This document shows, piece after piece, positions 16,447-25,081 of a stretch of 64,000 nt of DNA. The notes under the pieces are model-generated. The model was not told the DNA's origin. It saw nothing but the letters and a program-made list of their open reading frames with translations, and did no database searches. The stretch spans positions 62,001 through 126,000 of the forward strand of contig NZ_FWFS01000006.1 in the NCBI RefSeq assembly GCF_900172375.1, written 5' to 3'. Both the position numbers and the translations under genes were made by a program. Source of the stretch: Aquimixticola soesokkakensis. Lineage in GTDB: Bacteria > Pseudomonadota > Alphaproteobacteria > Rhodobacterales > Rhodobacteraceae. Position 1 is the stretch's first letter. Each line of letters begins with the position of its first letter.

Positions 16447-17604
16447 ATGAAAATCTCAACCCGCTCGCAGGTCGATCCCTTTATCGTGATGGATGTCATG
16501 GAGGCCGCGCGCGCAGCCGAGGCCGCCGGTCGCTCGATCATCCATATGGAAGTCGGCCAGCCCGCAAGCCCCGCCCCCAAGGCGGCACGCGCGGCGCTCA
16601 GGCAGGCAATGGACGCAGGCGCGCTGGGATATACGGTGGCGTTGGGCCTGCCCGAACTGCGTCAGGCCATCGCCGGTTTGTACCGCGACTGGTACGGCGT
16701 TGCGCTGGATCCGGCGCGGGTTGTGGTCACGACCGGCTCGTCGTCAGCGTTCTTGCTGGCCTTCACGGCGCTGTTTGAAGCGGGCGCAACGGTGGGTCTG
16801 GGGGAACCGGGCTATCCGAGCTATCGCCAGATCCTGAAGGGGCTGTCTTGCGCGCCTGTCGGGATTCCCTGCGCGCTGGAAAACCGTTTGCAACCGGTGC
16901 CTGCGGATGTGCCATGCGATCTGGACGGGCTGATCGTTGCCTCGCCGGGGAACCCCTCGGGCACGATGCTGGGGCATGCGGCGCTCAAGGCGCTGGTGGA
17001 TCACTGCGCGGCCCATGACATCGCCTTTATTTCCGATGAAATCTATCACGGTATCCATTACGGCGCGCGGGCGGTCTCGGCGCTGGAAATCAGCGACGAT
17101 GTTTATGTCATCAACTCCTTTTCGAAATTCTTTTCGATGACGGGCTGGCGCGTGGGCTGGATGGTGGTGCCGCCCGATCATGTGCGCACAATCGAGCGGC
17201 TGGCGCAGAATTTTTTCATTTGCCCGCCCCACGCAAGCCAGATTGCCGCCCTTGGTGCGCTCACGGCCCAGGACGATTGCGCCGCGCTGGTCGAGACCTA
17301 CGCCCGCAACCGTGCGCTGATGCTGGAAGGGCTGCCGCGCGCGGGGTTCACACAGATCGCGCCGCCGGACGGGGCGTTTTACATCTACGCCGATGTGTCG
17401 GAGCTGACCGACGACAGCCTCGGCTTTGCGCGCGAGATCCTTGACGGGGCGGGGGTGGCGGTAACGCCGGGGCTGGATTTCGACCCTGCACGCGGCGCCA
17501 ATACCTTGCGGTTTTCCTATGCCCGCAGCACCGATGACATCCGCGAGGGCCTTGCGCGGCTTCGCGACTTTATGGCGGCGCGCGCCCGCAGGTCGGGCGG
17601 CTGA
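16447..17604 (+). CDS. Class I/II pyridoxal-phosphate aminotransferase
   Basis: This 385-residue fold-type I PLP aminotransferase has MEVGQPASPAPKAARAA near the N-terminus and the cofactor-binding TGSSSAFLLAF. The conserved segments ASPGNPSGTML and ISDEIYHGIHYG follow, and the Schiff-base lysine is in SFSKFFSMTGWRVGW (Lys about 227). Arg in LRFSYARS near the end should bind the substrate carboxylate. It resembles aspartate/aromatic-type aminotransferases acting on an unknown amino acid. AAAGGAGAGA precedes the ATG at 16447. amiC follows 82 bp downstream, so co-transcription is possible but not shown. Confidence 0.88.
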   Translation: MKISTRSQVDPFIVMDVMEAARAAEAAGRSIIHMEVGQPASPAPKAARAALRQAMDAGALGYTVALGLPELRQAIAGLYRDWYGVALDPARVVVTTGSSSAFLLAFTALFEAGATVGLGEPGYPSYRQILKGLSCAPVGIPCALENRLQPVPADVPCDLDGLIVASPGNPSGTMLGHAALKALVDHCAAHDIAFISDEIYHGIHYGARAVSALEISDDVYVINSFSKFFSMTGWRVGWMVVPPDHVRTIERLAQNFFICPPHASQIAALGALTAQDDCAALVETYARNRALMLEGLPRAGFTQIAPPDGAFYIYADVSELTDDSLGFAREILDGAGVAVTPGLDFDPARGANTLRFSYARSTDDIREGLARLRDFMAARARRSGG

Positions 17605-17686
17605 ACGGGTTCCCAAATCACGCCGCGCGCGCTATCCTTGCGCAAAGATCCCGCGCTACGGGACCCCCAATTCGAGCGGACATCCG

Positions 17687-18928
17687 ATGAAACACCTGTG
17701 GCGCGCGGGCCTTGCCGCGCTTGGCTTTGGCCTGATCCTTGCCCTGACCGCCCCCGAGGCCCCCGCGCAGGACCTGTCGGGGCTTGCGCGGATCGAACCG
17801 GCGATGGTGTCACTTGAGGACAGCGCGCGCGGGCGGGTGACGCTGGCGCTGGGGCTGTCGCAGCCTGTGCCGTTTCGCCTGTTCACGCTGGACGCGCCGC
17901 GCCGCCTTGTGATCGACTTTTCCGAAGTGGACTGGCAGGCCATGCCCGAGGCCGCGCTTTTCAACCGCTCGACCTCGGTACCCTCCTTGCGCACGGGGCA
18001 GTTCAGGCCGGGGTGGTCGCGCATGGTGCTCGATCTTGCGCGCCCGCTGGCGGTGGAGGTCGCAAGCCTGCAAACCGACCCCGATGGCGGTCCGGCGCGA
18101 ATGACGGTGACGCTTGCCACCACAACGCCCGAAGCCTTTGCCGCTCAGGCGGGGGCGCCCAAAGCGGCCACTTTCGGGACGCGCACCACCGCGCGCAACA
18201 CGCCAAAGCTGCGCCAGACGGGCAACGGGCCGATTACCGTTGTCCTTGATCCCGGACATGGCGGCATTGATCCGGGGGCGGAAAATGGCGCGGTCACCGA
18301 GGCCGATGTCATCCTGACCTTCGCGCGCGAATTGAAAGAAGTGCTGCTGCGTTCGGGGCAGTTTCGGGTGGTGATGACCCGCGAGGAGGACGTTTTTGTG
18401 CCGCTGGAAACCCGCGTCACCATCGCGCGCGAGTCGGGGGCGGATGTGTTCTTGTCGCTGCATGCCGACGCGATCGCCGAGGGGCGCGCCGAGGGGGCCA
18501 CGGTCTACACCCTGTCCGATCGGGCCTCCGATGCGGCCTCCCAAAAGCTGGCCGAACGCCACGACCGCGCCGATTTGCTGGCGGGGATCGATCTGAGCGA
18601 GCAGGACGATGTGGTTGCGGGCGTTCTGATGGGCATGGCGCGGGTTGAAACCGCTCCGCGCTCGGACCGTTTGGCGGGGCTGTTGGTCACGCATCTGACC
18701 AGCACAGTCGGCATGCACAAACGCCCGCGCCTCGAGGCCGGATTTTCGGTGCTCAAAGCCCCCGACATTCCTTCGGTGCTGCTGGAGGTCGGGTTTTTGT
18801 CCTCCGCCAAGGACCTTGCGCGCCTGCAAGATCCCGCCTGGCGGTCCACGGCCGCGGGGGCCATCCGCGACGCGCTGATCGACTGGACGGCCGAAGACGC
18901 GGCCGAGGCGCGGCTTTTGCGCCAATAG
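17687..18928 (+). CDS. amiC: N-acetylmuramoyl-L-alanine amidase (AmiC type)
   Basis: This 413-residue periplasmic zinc amidase cleaves the bond between MurNAc and the peptide to separate daughter cells. A signal peptide (MKHLWRAGLAALGFGLILAL) comes first, then an AMIN domain (about 30-150), a linker, and an Amidase_3 catalytic domain. The zinc site is formed by the His of VLDPGHGGIDPG, the Glu of AVTEADV and the His of SLHADA; the catalytic Glu is in LLEVGFLSS. The ATG at 17687 gives the signal peptide; an upstream open frame overlapping the aminotransferase looks non-coding. The combination with mrcA and prfB downstream is common in Rhodobacteraceae, here interrupted by an opposite-strand methyltransferase. 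Confidence 0.93.
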   Translation: MKHLWRAGLAALGFGLILALTAPEAPAQDLSGLARIEPAMVSLEDSARGRVTLALGLSQPVPFRLFTLDAPRRLVIDFSEVDWQAMPEAALFNRSTSVPSLRTGQFRPGWSRMVLDLARPLAVEVASLQTDPDGGPARMTVTLATTTPEAFAAQAGAPKAATFGTRTTARNTPKLRQTGNGPITVVLDPGHGGIDPGAENGAVTEADVILTFARELKEVLLRSGQFRVVMTREEDVFVPLETRVTIARESGADVFLSLHADAIAEGRAEGATVYTLSDRASDAASQKLAERHDRADLLAGIDLSEQDDVVAGVLMGMARVETAPRSDRLAGLLVTHLTSTVGMHKRPRLEAGFSVLKAPDIPSVLLEVGFLSSAKDLARLQDPAWRSTAAGAIRDALIDWTAEDAAEARLLRQ

Positions 18929-18938
18929 CTTTGAAAGT

Positions 18939-19535
18939 TTAGGCTTTTTTGCGCGCCAGCCAGACCGAATGATAGTCGCAGGCGGGGTCTTCGGGCGTAA
19001 AGCCGAGCACCTCAAAGCCGTTCATCTGCAAGAGGCGCGTGTATTCCTTGGGCGAGAGCGAGGCGTGATAAAGGCTTTCGCCGCCCACTTCGCCGATGGC
19101 TTCGCCCGCTTCGGGGCCCGAGGTGAACATCAACACGCCCCCCGCCTCCAGATGCCGCGCAAAGACCGCGAACATGTCGCGCTGATCCGCCATCGAGAGG
19201 TGGAAAAAACTGTCCCATGCCAGAACGGCGTCAAAGGTCTCGCCCATGTCGAGGCCGCGCATATCGGCGTGAAACACCCGAGCGCCCGCGACATTGGCGG
19301 CGTATTTTTCCACCATCGCCTTGGCCCCGTCGATGCCTGTCAGCGCCACACGCCGGTCGCGCAAATAGGTGGCAATCGGTTTGCCCGTGCCACAGCCCAG
19401 ATCGAGCAGGCGCTTGCCCGGCGCATGGGCGAGCATCCGGTCAAGCCAGGGCCGCTCGAACAGGGATTTGGAACGCCCTTTGTCAAAGGCGTCGGCGGCG
19501 CGGTCGTATGTGGCAAGGATCTGGTCGGGTGTCAT
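18939..19535 (-). CDS. Class I SAM-dependent methyltransferase
   Basis: The 198-residue protein has a Rossmann methyltransferase fold. Motif I is LLDLGCGTGKPIATYL (about residues 40-55), the acidic SAM ribose contact is in VALTGIDGAKAMV, and motif II/III is in FDAVLAWDSFFHLSM. The substrate is unknown. The frame stays open upstream, but those codons overlap the mrcA promoter region and have non-coding character, so the ATG at 19535 is chosen; no strong ribosome site is visible. It lies on the opposite strand between amiC and mrcA, convergent with amiC (only 10 bp apart) and divergent from mrcA. Confidence 0.82.
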   Translation of the reverse strand: MTPDQILATYDRAADAFDKGRSKSLFERPWLDRMLAHAPGKRLLDLGCGTGKPIATYLRDRRVALTGIDGAKAMVEKYAANVAGARVFHADMRGLDMGETFDAVLAWDSFFHLSMADQRDMFAVFARHLEAGGVLMFTSGPEAGEAIGEVGGESLYHASLSPKEYTRLLQMNGFEVLGFTPEDPACDYHSVWLARKKA

Positions 19536-19723
19536 GGGCTTGCAGGTAAAGCTGGCCGGGCCGTTTCGCAAGGGGCCACGCATAAGTGAGGGGCGCGCAC
19601 GCGCAAAATCGCTTAAGCAGGGCCGGTACGTTTTGACCCTGTGCGGGGGAATGTATAAAGAGAGGCAAATCTGCGCGCCCGCGCGCGCAACGGCCATTTC
19701 ACGGCACAGTCAGGGGCAAGCGC

Positions 19724-22258
19724 TTGATCCGATTCATTCTGTCGTTCTTCGGGACCATCTTTAGCTGGATTACCACGGCCGCGATCATGGGGGCGCTGTG
19801 CATCGGCGCGGTGTTCTACATCTATTCGCGCGACCTGCCGAATTACGAAACACTGGCGCAATACCAGCCGCCCACGATCAGCCGCATCTATTCCGGCGAG
19901 GGGCGCATCATCGACGAATTCGCCCGCGAGCGCCGCCTCTATACCCCGCCCGAGGAAATTCCCGATCTGGTCAAACAGGCGTTTATTTCCATCGAGGACA
20001 AGAACTTCTACGTCCACAAGGGCTATGACATTCGCGGCATGATGGCCGCTGCCGTGGACTATGCCAATGGCGCGCGCCTGCGCGGGGCCTCCACCATCAC
20101 CCAGCAGGTGATGAAAAACTTCCTGCTGTCGTCGGACCGCTCTGCCGAGCGCAAGATCAAGGAAGTGCTGCTGGCCGCGCGGCTCGAGCACACGCTGACC
20201 AAGGACCAGATTCTGGGTCTTTACCTCAACGAAATCGATCTTGGGGCGCGTTCGTTCGGGGTGACGGCTGCGGCGCAGACCTATTTCAACAAGCCGCTCA
20301 GCGAACTGGCCCCCGAAGAGGCGGCGTTTCTGGCGATCCATCCCAAAGCACCCTACAGCTACCATCCGGTGAAAAACCACGACGAGGCGCTGACGCGGCG
20401 CAATGTGGTGCTGCGCCTGATGTATGAAAACGGCTATCTCACACAGGCAGAATATGAAACCGCGCGCCTGACGCCGCTGCGCACGGTGCAGGGCGGCGAC
20501 TATCCGTCCTACCGCGAGGACATGCCCGAGCGCGACTACTTCACCGATGAAATCCGCCGCCAGCTATCGGTCGAATTCGGCGAGGACGAGTTTTTCAACG
20601 GCGGCCTGTCGATCCGCGCCACGATTGATCCCGAAATGCAGGTGGCGGCCGCCCATGCATTCCAGGGCCGTCTGGAGGATCTGGATCGCGGCTGGGGCCG
20701 CTGGCGGGGCACGGGCAAGACCATCGATGCGGCTTTGGTCAGCGGCGACGCATGGCAGGACGGCGCGTGGAAAGAGGCGCTGGCCGCTGTTCAGGTGGCG
20801 CGCGATATCACGCTGGACGGTATCTGGCACCCGGCCGTGGTGCGCGCCGTGGGCGAGAGCCAGCTGTCGGTGCTGATCGAGGGGCTTGAGGAGGACGCAA
20901 ACGAGCCGTGGGTGGTGCCGCGCTCGGACACCAGCTGGTTCTCCGGCTCGCTTACCGATAATTTCGAGGTCGGCGATGTGGTGCTGCTGCGCCGCATGAC
21001 CGAGGGCAACAACGGCGCGGGCGCCTTTATCCGCTGGACCCTGCGCCAGGTGCCCGAAGTCGAAGGTGGCTTTATGGCGATGGATGTGGACACGGGCCGT
21101 GTTCTGGCGATGCAGGGCGGGTTTTCCTACCAGCATTCGGTGTTCAACCGCACCACGCAGGCCACGCGCCAGCCCGGCTCGTCGTTCAAACCCTTTGTCT
21201 ATGCCGCGGCGCTGGACAGCGGCTTTACCCCTGCAACGATCGTGGTCGACGCCCCGATTGAAATCAACACCCCCCAGGGCGTGTGGCGTCCGCAAAACGC
21301 GTCCAACCGCTTTTATGGTCCCACACCTTTGCGCACCGGCATCGAGCAGTCGCGCAACCTGATGACCATTCGTCTGGCCCAAGAGGTCGGCATGGATACG
21401 GTCGCGCGCTATGCCGAACGCTTTGGCGTTTATGACAGCATGGGGCGGTTTCTGGCCAATGCCTTGGGGTCGGAAGAAACCACCCTGTTCAAGATGGTGT
21501 CGGCCTATGCAATGTTTGCCAATGGCGGCGAGCGGGTCGAGCCGACGCTGGTGGACCGTGTGCAGGATTTCAACGGCAATACCGTGTATCGCCATGATGA
21601 CCGCGACTGTCTGGACTGCGGCACCGAAACCCTCGCGGATGGGGTGGCTCCGCGCATCGTGTCCAACCGCGAACGGGTGATGGATGCGATCACCGCCTAT
21701 CAGTTGACGTCGATGATGCAGGGCGTGGTCTCGCGCGGCACGGCCGCCGGTCGGGTGAATTTGAACGTGCCGGTCGCGGGCAAAACCGGCACCACCAACG
21801 ATGGCAAAGACGCGTGGTTTGTCGGTTTCACCTCGAACATCGTGGCCGGGTGCTACATCGGCTACGACACGCCGCGCGCCATGCCCGGCGCATCGGGGGG
21901 CGGCTTTTGCGGCCCGGTGTTCAACACCTTCATGCAGCAGGCAACGGCGAAATACGGCGGCGGCAAATTCCGCGTGCCGCCGGGCGGGCATTTCATCAAG
22001 ATCGACCGTTTCACCGGTGCGCGCCTCTCGGACGATGCCTCGGGCGAGAATGTGGTGGCGGAATATTTCCGCGATGGCGAGGAACCCGTGTTCGGCGTCG
22101 CCTTTGACGGTGGCTTTGCGATGGGCTCGAACCTGCCGCTCTACACCGAAGGCGGCACCGACAGCGGCCAGACCGAGGTGCGCACCCGTTCGGGGGAGAC
22201 GATTTCCGTGCCCAAAAAGGCCGACTTCAACTCGCTCAGTTCGGGCGGGCTGTACTGA
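19724..22258 (+). CDS. mrcA: Penicillin-binding protein 1A (bifunctional)
   Basis: The 844-residue inner-membrane peptidoglycan synthase has a membrane anchor at residues 8-34, then a GT51 transglycosylase domain (SIEDKNFYVHKG with the catalytic Glu near 89, RGASTITQQVMKNFLL). An OB-like insert is followed by a transpeptidase domain with SSFK (Ser about 486, in QPGSSFKPF), a QSRN motif, and KTGTT (about 687). The start at 19724 is a TTG preceded by AGGGGC; it gives the family N-terminus MIRFILSFFGTIFSW, and no ATG in frame would keep the membrane anchor. prfB follows 117 bp downstream. Confidence 0.95.
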   Translation: MIRFILSFFGTIFSWITTAAIMGALCIGAVFYIYSRDLPNYETLAQYQPPTISRIYSGEGRIIDEFARERRLYTPPEEIPDLVKQAFISIEDKNFYVHKGYDIRGMMAAAVDYANGARLRGASTITQQVMKNFLLSSDRSAERKIKEVLLAARLEHTLTKDQILGLYLNEIDLGARSFGVTAAAQTYFNKPLSELAPEEAAFLAIHPKAPYSYHPVKNHDEALTRRNVVLRLMYENGYLTQAEYETARLTPLRTVQGGDYPSYREDMPERDYFTDEIRRQLSVEFGEDEFFNGGLSIRATIDPEMQVAAAHAFQGRLEDLDRGWGRWRGTGKTIDAALVSGDAWQDGAWKEALAAVQVARDITLDGIWHPAVVRAVGESQLSVLIEGLEEDANEPWVVPRSDTSWFSGSLTDNFEVGDVVLLRRMTEGNNGAGAFIRWTLRQVPEVEGGFMAMDVDTGRVLAMQGGFSYQHSVFNRTTQATRQPGSSFKPFVYAAALDSGFTPATIVVDAPIEINTPQGVWRPQNASNRFYGPTPLRTGIEQSRNLMTIRLAQEVGMDTVARYAERFGVYDSMGRFLANALGSEETTLFKMVSAYAMFANGGERVEPTLVDRVQDFNGNTVYRHDDRDCLDCGTETLADGVAPRIVSNRERVMDAITAYQLTSMMQGVVSRGTAAGRVNLNVPVAGKTGTTNDGKDAWFVGFTSNIVAGCYIGYDTPRAMPGASGGGFCGPVFNTFMQQATAKYGGGKFRVPPGGHFIKIDRFTGARLSDDASGENVVAEYFRDGEEPVFGVAFDGGFAMGSNLPLYTEGGTDSGQTEVRTRSGETISVPKKADFNSLSSGGLY

Positions 22259-22375
22259 CGGGGCTGTGCAGGGGGCCGCGCGCTCCCTTGCATGCGCCTC
22301 TGTGTCGGCTTAAACACCGTTCCAAACAAGGGGCACCGCGCCTCTTTTACGACCAGTTGAAAGGGGTTGAGACCC

Positions 22376-23500
22376 ATGCGCGCCGATACCCAGAACACCG
22401 TTGCCAAAATCCGCAAATCCGTCGAATTGCTGCGCCAGCGGCTGGGCTGGGAAACCGCGCCCTATCGCATCGAGGAAGCCAATGCGATGATCGAGGATCC
22501 GACCCTGTGGGACGACCCCGCGCGCGCGCAAAAGTTGATGCGCGAGCGTCAGCAGTTGATCGATTCCTACGAGACGGTGAAAACCATTGATCAGGATCTG
22601 ACCGACAATATCGAGTTGATCGAACTGGGTGAAATGGAAGAGGACGAGGAAGTGGTGGGCGAGGCCGAAGCCGCGCTCAAATCTCTTGCCGAGCTTGCGG
22701 CCAAGAAAGAACTCGAGGCGCTGCTCGACGGGGAAGCCGACGGCAACGACACCTTCCTTGAAATCAACTCCGGCGCGGGGGGCACGGAGTCGTGCGACTG
22801 GGCGTCGATGCTGGCGCGCATGTATGTCCGCTGGGCGGAGAAAAAGGGCTACACCGTTGAATTGCAATCGGAAAGTGCGGGCGAAGAGGCGGGCATCAAA
22901 TCCGCAGCCTACAAGATTTCCGGCCCCAATGCCTATGGCTGGCTGAAATCGGAAAGCGGCGTGCACCGCCTCGTGCGTATTTCGCCCTATGATTCCGCGG
23001 CGCGGCGTCACACGTCGTTCTGTTCGGTCTGGGTCTATCCGGTGGTCGATGACAATATCGAAATCGAGGTAAACCCCGCCGACATCCGCGTCGATACCTA
23101 CCGCTCCTCCGGGGCAGGGGGGCAGCACGTCAACACCACTGACTCCGCTGTGCGGATCACCCACCACCCCACGGGCATCGTGGTCACCAGCTCGGAAAAA
23201 TCCCAGCACCAGAACCGCGACATCGCCATGAAAGCGCTGAAATCGCGCCTCTACCAGATGGAACTCGACAAGCGCAACGAGGCGATCAACGCCGCCCATG
23301 ACGCCAAGGGCGACGCGGGCTGGGGCAACCAGATCCGCTCCTATGTCTTGCAGCCCTACCAGATGGTCAAAGACCTGCGCACCAATGTCGAAACCTCCGA
23401 CAGCCAGGGCGTGCTGGACGGCGATCTCGACAAATTCATGGCCGCAACTCTGGCCTTGCAAGTGTCGGGAAAATCGCGCGCGGATGCCAACGCCGACTAG
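22376..23500 (+). CDS. prfB: Peptide chain release factor 2
   Basis: RF2 releases the peptide at UGA and UAA stop codons. The 374-residue frame is uninterrupted, so there is no programmed +1 frameshift as in E. coli prfB. The GGQ motif is in [16 protein letters not shown] (Gly248-Gln250). The codon-recognition segment reads [15 protein letters not shown], with SPY in place of E. coli SPF. The ATG at 22376 has GAAAGGGG upstream; a TTG at 22367 would add three residues. It follows mrcA in the same direction. Confidence 0.96.
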   Translation: MRADTQNTVAKIRKSVELLRQRLGWETAPYRIEEANAMIEDPTLWDDPARAQKLMRERQQLIDSYETVKTIDQDLTDNIELIELGEMEEDEEVVGEAEAALKSLAELAAKKELEALLDGEADGNDTFLEINSGAGGTESCDWASMLARMYVRWAEKKGYTVELQSESAGEEAGIKSAAYKISGPNAYGWLKSESGVHRLVRISPYDSAARRHTSFCSVWVYPVVDDNIEIEVNPADIRVDTYRSSGAGGQHVNTTDSAVRITHHPTGIVVTSSEKSQHQNRDIAMKALKSRLYQMELDKRNEAINAAHDAKGDAGWGNQIRSYVLQPYQMVKDLRTNVETSDSQGVLDGDLDKFMAATLALQVSGKSRADANAD

Positions 23501-23514
23501 GCGGGCCGGTCCTT

Positions 23515-23542
23515 GTGCAAGGGGCGGCGTGCAAGGGGCGGC
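23515..23542 (+). repeat. 14-bp perfect tandem duplication after prfB
   Basis: GTGCAAGGGGCGGC occurs at 23515-23528 and 23529-23542, 15 bases after the prfB stop, between convergent prfB and the EamA permease gene. Confidence 0.88.
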
Positions 23543-23548
23543 GCGGCC

Positions 23549-24400
23549 TTAGCGTGACAGGCGCAGCGCCACGACACCAAGCAGCGTGAGGAATGTCGCA
23601 AAGGCTTTGCGCAGGTTCAGCGGTTCGCCCAGAAAGCCGACGCCGATGAGCAGGGCAAAGACAATGCTCGTTTCGCGCAGGGCGCTGACCAAGGCGATGG
23701 GGGCCTGGGTAAAGGCCCAGACCACCAGCACATAGGCAATGAACGAGGCGTTGCCGCCGATGACAAAGGACAGCCGCGCGCTGCGGGCAACCTGTGACAA
23801 AAGGCGGCGGCGCAGGGCCAGACAGCCCAGGGTCCAAAGGGCGCTCACCCCCAGCGCTGTCGCCGCGAAATAGCCCACCGCAGAGCCGGACAGGCGCACG
23901 CCGACCCCGTCATTAAGCGAATAGGCGGCAATGAACCCGCCGGTAAGCAGCGCACTGATCACCGAGCGGCGCCTGTGCTGCGGGGACGATGGCCCGCCGC
24001 GCGTCACCGTGAGGCTGATGATCCCCGCGCCGATCAACCCCAGCGAGACAAGCGTCATCGCGTCCAGCGCGACGCCGAGCCACAGAACCGACACCAAGGC
24101 GACGATCATCGGGGCAGAGCCGCGCGCCAGCGGATAGGTCTGGGTCAGATCGCCGTGGCGATAGCAGGCCAGCAAACACAGCATGTAGGCAAGGTGCAGC
24201 AGGATGCTGGTGGCAATATAGGGCAGGCTCTCGGGCGCGGGCAGGGGAAAGACTACCAGTGCGAGGATCGAGATCGGCGCATAGCCAAGTGCGACCGCCG
24301 TCATGCCAAGGCTTTTGTCGCTGCTGCCCTTTACCAAGGCATTCCACCCCGCGTGCAACAGCGCAGCAAGGAGGACGGCGGCGAAAACGGGTGTGGTCAT
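23549..24400 (-). CDS. EamA/DMT-family permease
   Basis: This 283-residue inner-membrane protein of the drug/metabolite transporter superfamily has about ten predicted hydrophobic helices in two repeated halves, starting MTTPVFAAVLLAALLHAGWN. The substrate is unknown; relatives export amino acids or metabolites. The frame extends upstream, but the residues there are Arg-rich and not family-like, so the ATG at 24400 is used. The gene ends close to the prfB end (convergent), and the bactofilin gene lies upstream on the same strand behind a terminator. Confidence 0.85.
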   Translation of the reverse strand: MTTPVFAAVLLAALLHAGWNALVKGSSDKSLGMTAVALGYAPISILALVVFPLPAPESLPYIATSILLHLAYMLCLLACYRHGDLTQTYPLARGSAPMIVALVSVLWLGVALDAMTLVSLGLIGAGIISLTVTRGGPSSPQHRRRSVISALLTGGFIAAYSLNDGVGVRLSGSAVGYFAATALGVSALWTLGCLALRRRLLSQVARSARLSFVIGGNASFIAYVLVVWAFTQAPIALVSALRETSIVFALLIGVGFLGEPLNLRKAFATFLTLLGVVALRLSR

Positions 24401-24520
24401 GGCAAAAATCCGCAGGGCTCGCGAGAGAGCGACAGCGCAATCAAAGCGCGCTGCGCCCCGGGCCGCAAGCACCATTGCGCGCGCGGGGGCATCTGCGCCA
24501 CCAAACAGCCCCCTGCGCAG

Positions 24521-24553
24521 AAAAAAGGCGGAAAGGATGCCCCTTCCGCCTTT
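24521..24553 (-). terminator. Terminator of the M23-bactofilin operon (minus strand)
   Basis: Stem AAAGGCGGAA (24524-24533) with TTCCGCCTTT (24544-24553). Read on the minus strand it ends in a run of six T, 37 bases after the bactofilin stop. Confidence 0.88.
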
Positions 24554-24589
24554 CAAACAGATCGGTTTCAAGCCGAAGCCCGTGCGAGA

Positions 24590-25081
24590 TCAGCCTTCGC
24601 TTGCAGGCTTGGGCAGGGATTTCGTCGCGGTCGAGAGCGGGTCATCCTGACGCTGCACGGAGCCTTCGAAATGCGCACCGCTTTCGATGGCGATGGTTTT
24701 GTGGATGATGTCGCCTTCGACCTTTGCGGTCGAGGTCAGGCGCACTTTCAGCCCCCGCACACGGCCGATGATGCGGCCGTTGATCACCACGTCATCGGCA
24801 ATGATTTCGCCTTTGACAGTGGCGGTTTCGCCCACGGTCAGCAGATGCGCGCGAATGTCGCCCTCGACAACACCCTCAATCTGGATGTCACCGCTGGTCT
24901 TGAGGTTGCCCGTGATCGTCAGATCAGAGGACAGCACAGAGGCGGCAGGTTTGGATTTGGGCGCACTGGGCACGAAATCAGGGGTGGATTTGGGCGGCAG
25001 CGGAACCTTGGCGGCTTCCGGTTGCACCTCATCACTGGCCTGTTTGGGGCCGGGCTCGTTAATTCTGCTTTTAGAAAACAT
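24590..25081 (-). CDS. Bactofilin (polymer-forming cytoskeletal protein)
   Basis: The 163-residue protein has a flexible Pro/Lys-rich head (about 1-48), a right-handed beta-helix bactofilin core (about 50-140, from LTITGNLKTSGDIQIEGVVEGDI to IAIESGAHFEGSV), and a short tail. Bactofilins polymerise without nucleotide on the inner side of the membrane and often localise cell-wall enzymes. The start overlaps the end of the M23 peptidase gene by 11 bp, which suggests translational coupling and a shared task in local wall remodelling. Confidence 0.93.
   Translation of the reverse strand: MFSKSRINEPGPKQASDEVQPEAAKVPLPPKSTPDFVPSAPKSKPAASVLSSDLTITGNLKTSGDIQIEGVVEGDIRAHLLTVGETATVKGEIIADDVVINGRIIGRVRGLKVRLTSTAKVEGDIIHKTIAIESGAHFEGSVQRQDDPLSTATKSLPKPASEG

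Noticed and set aside
22376-22500. Programmed +1 frameshift in prfB
   Set aside because: The frame is continuous from the start and no in-frame UGA is present, so the E. coli type autoregulation is absent.
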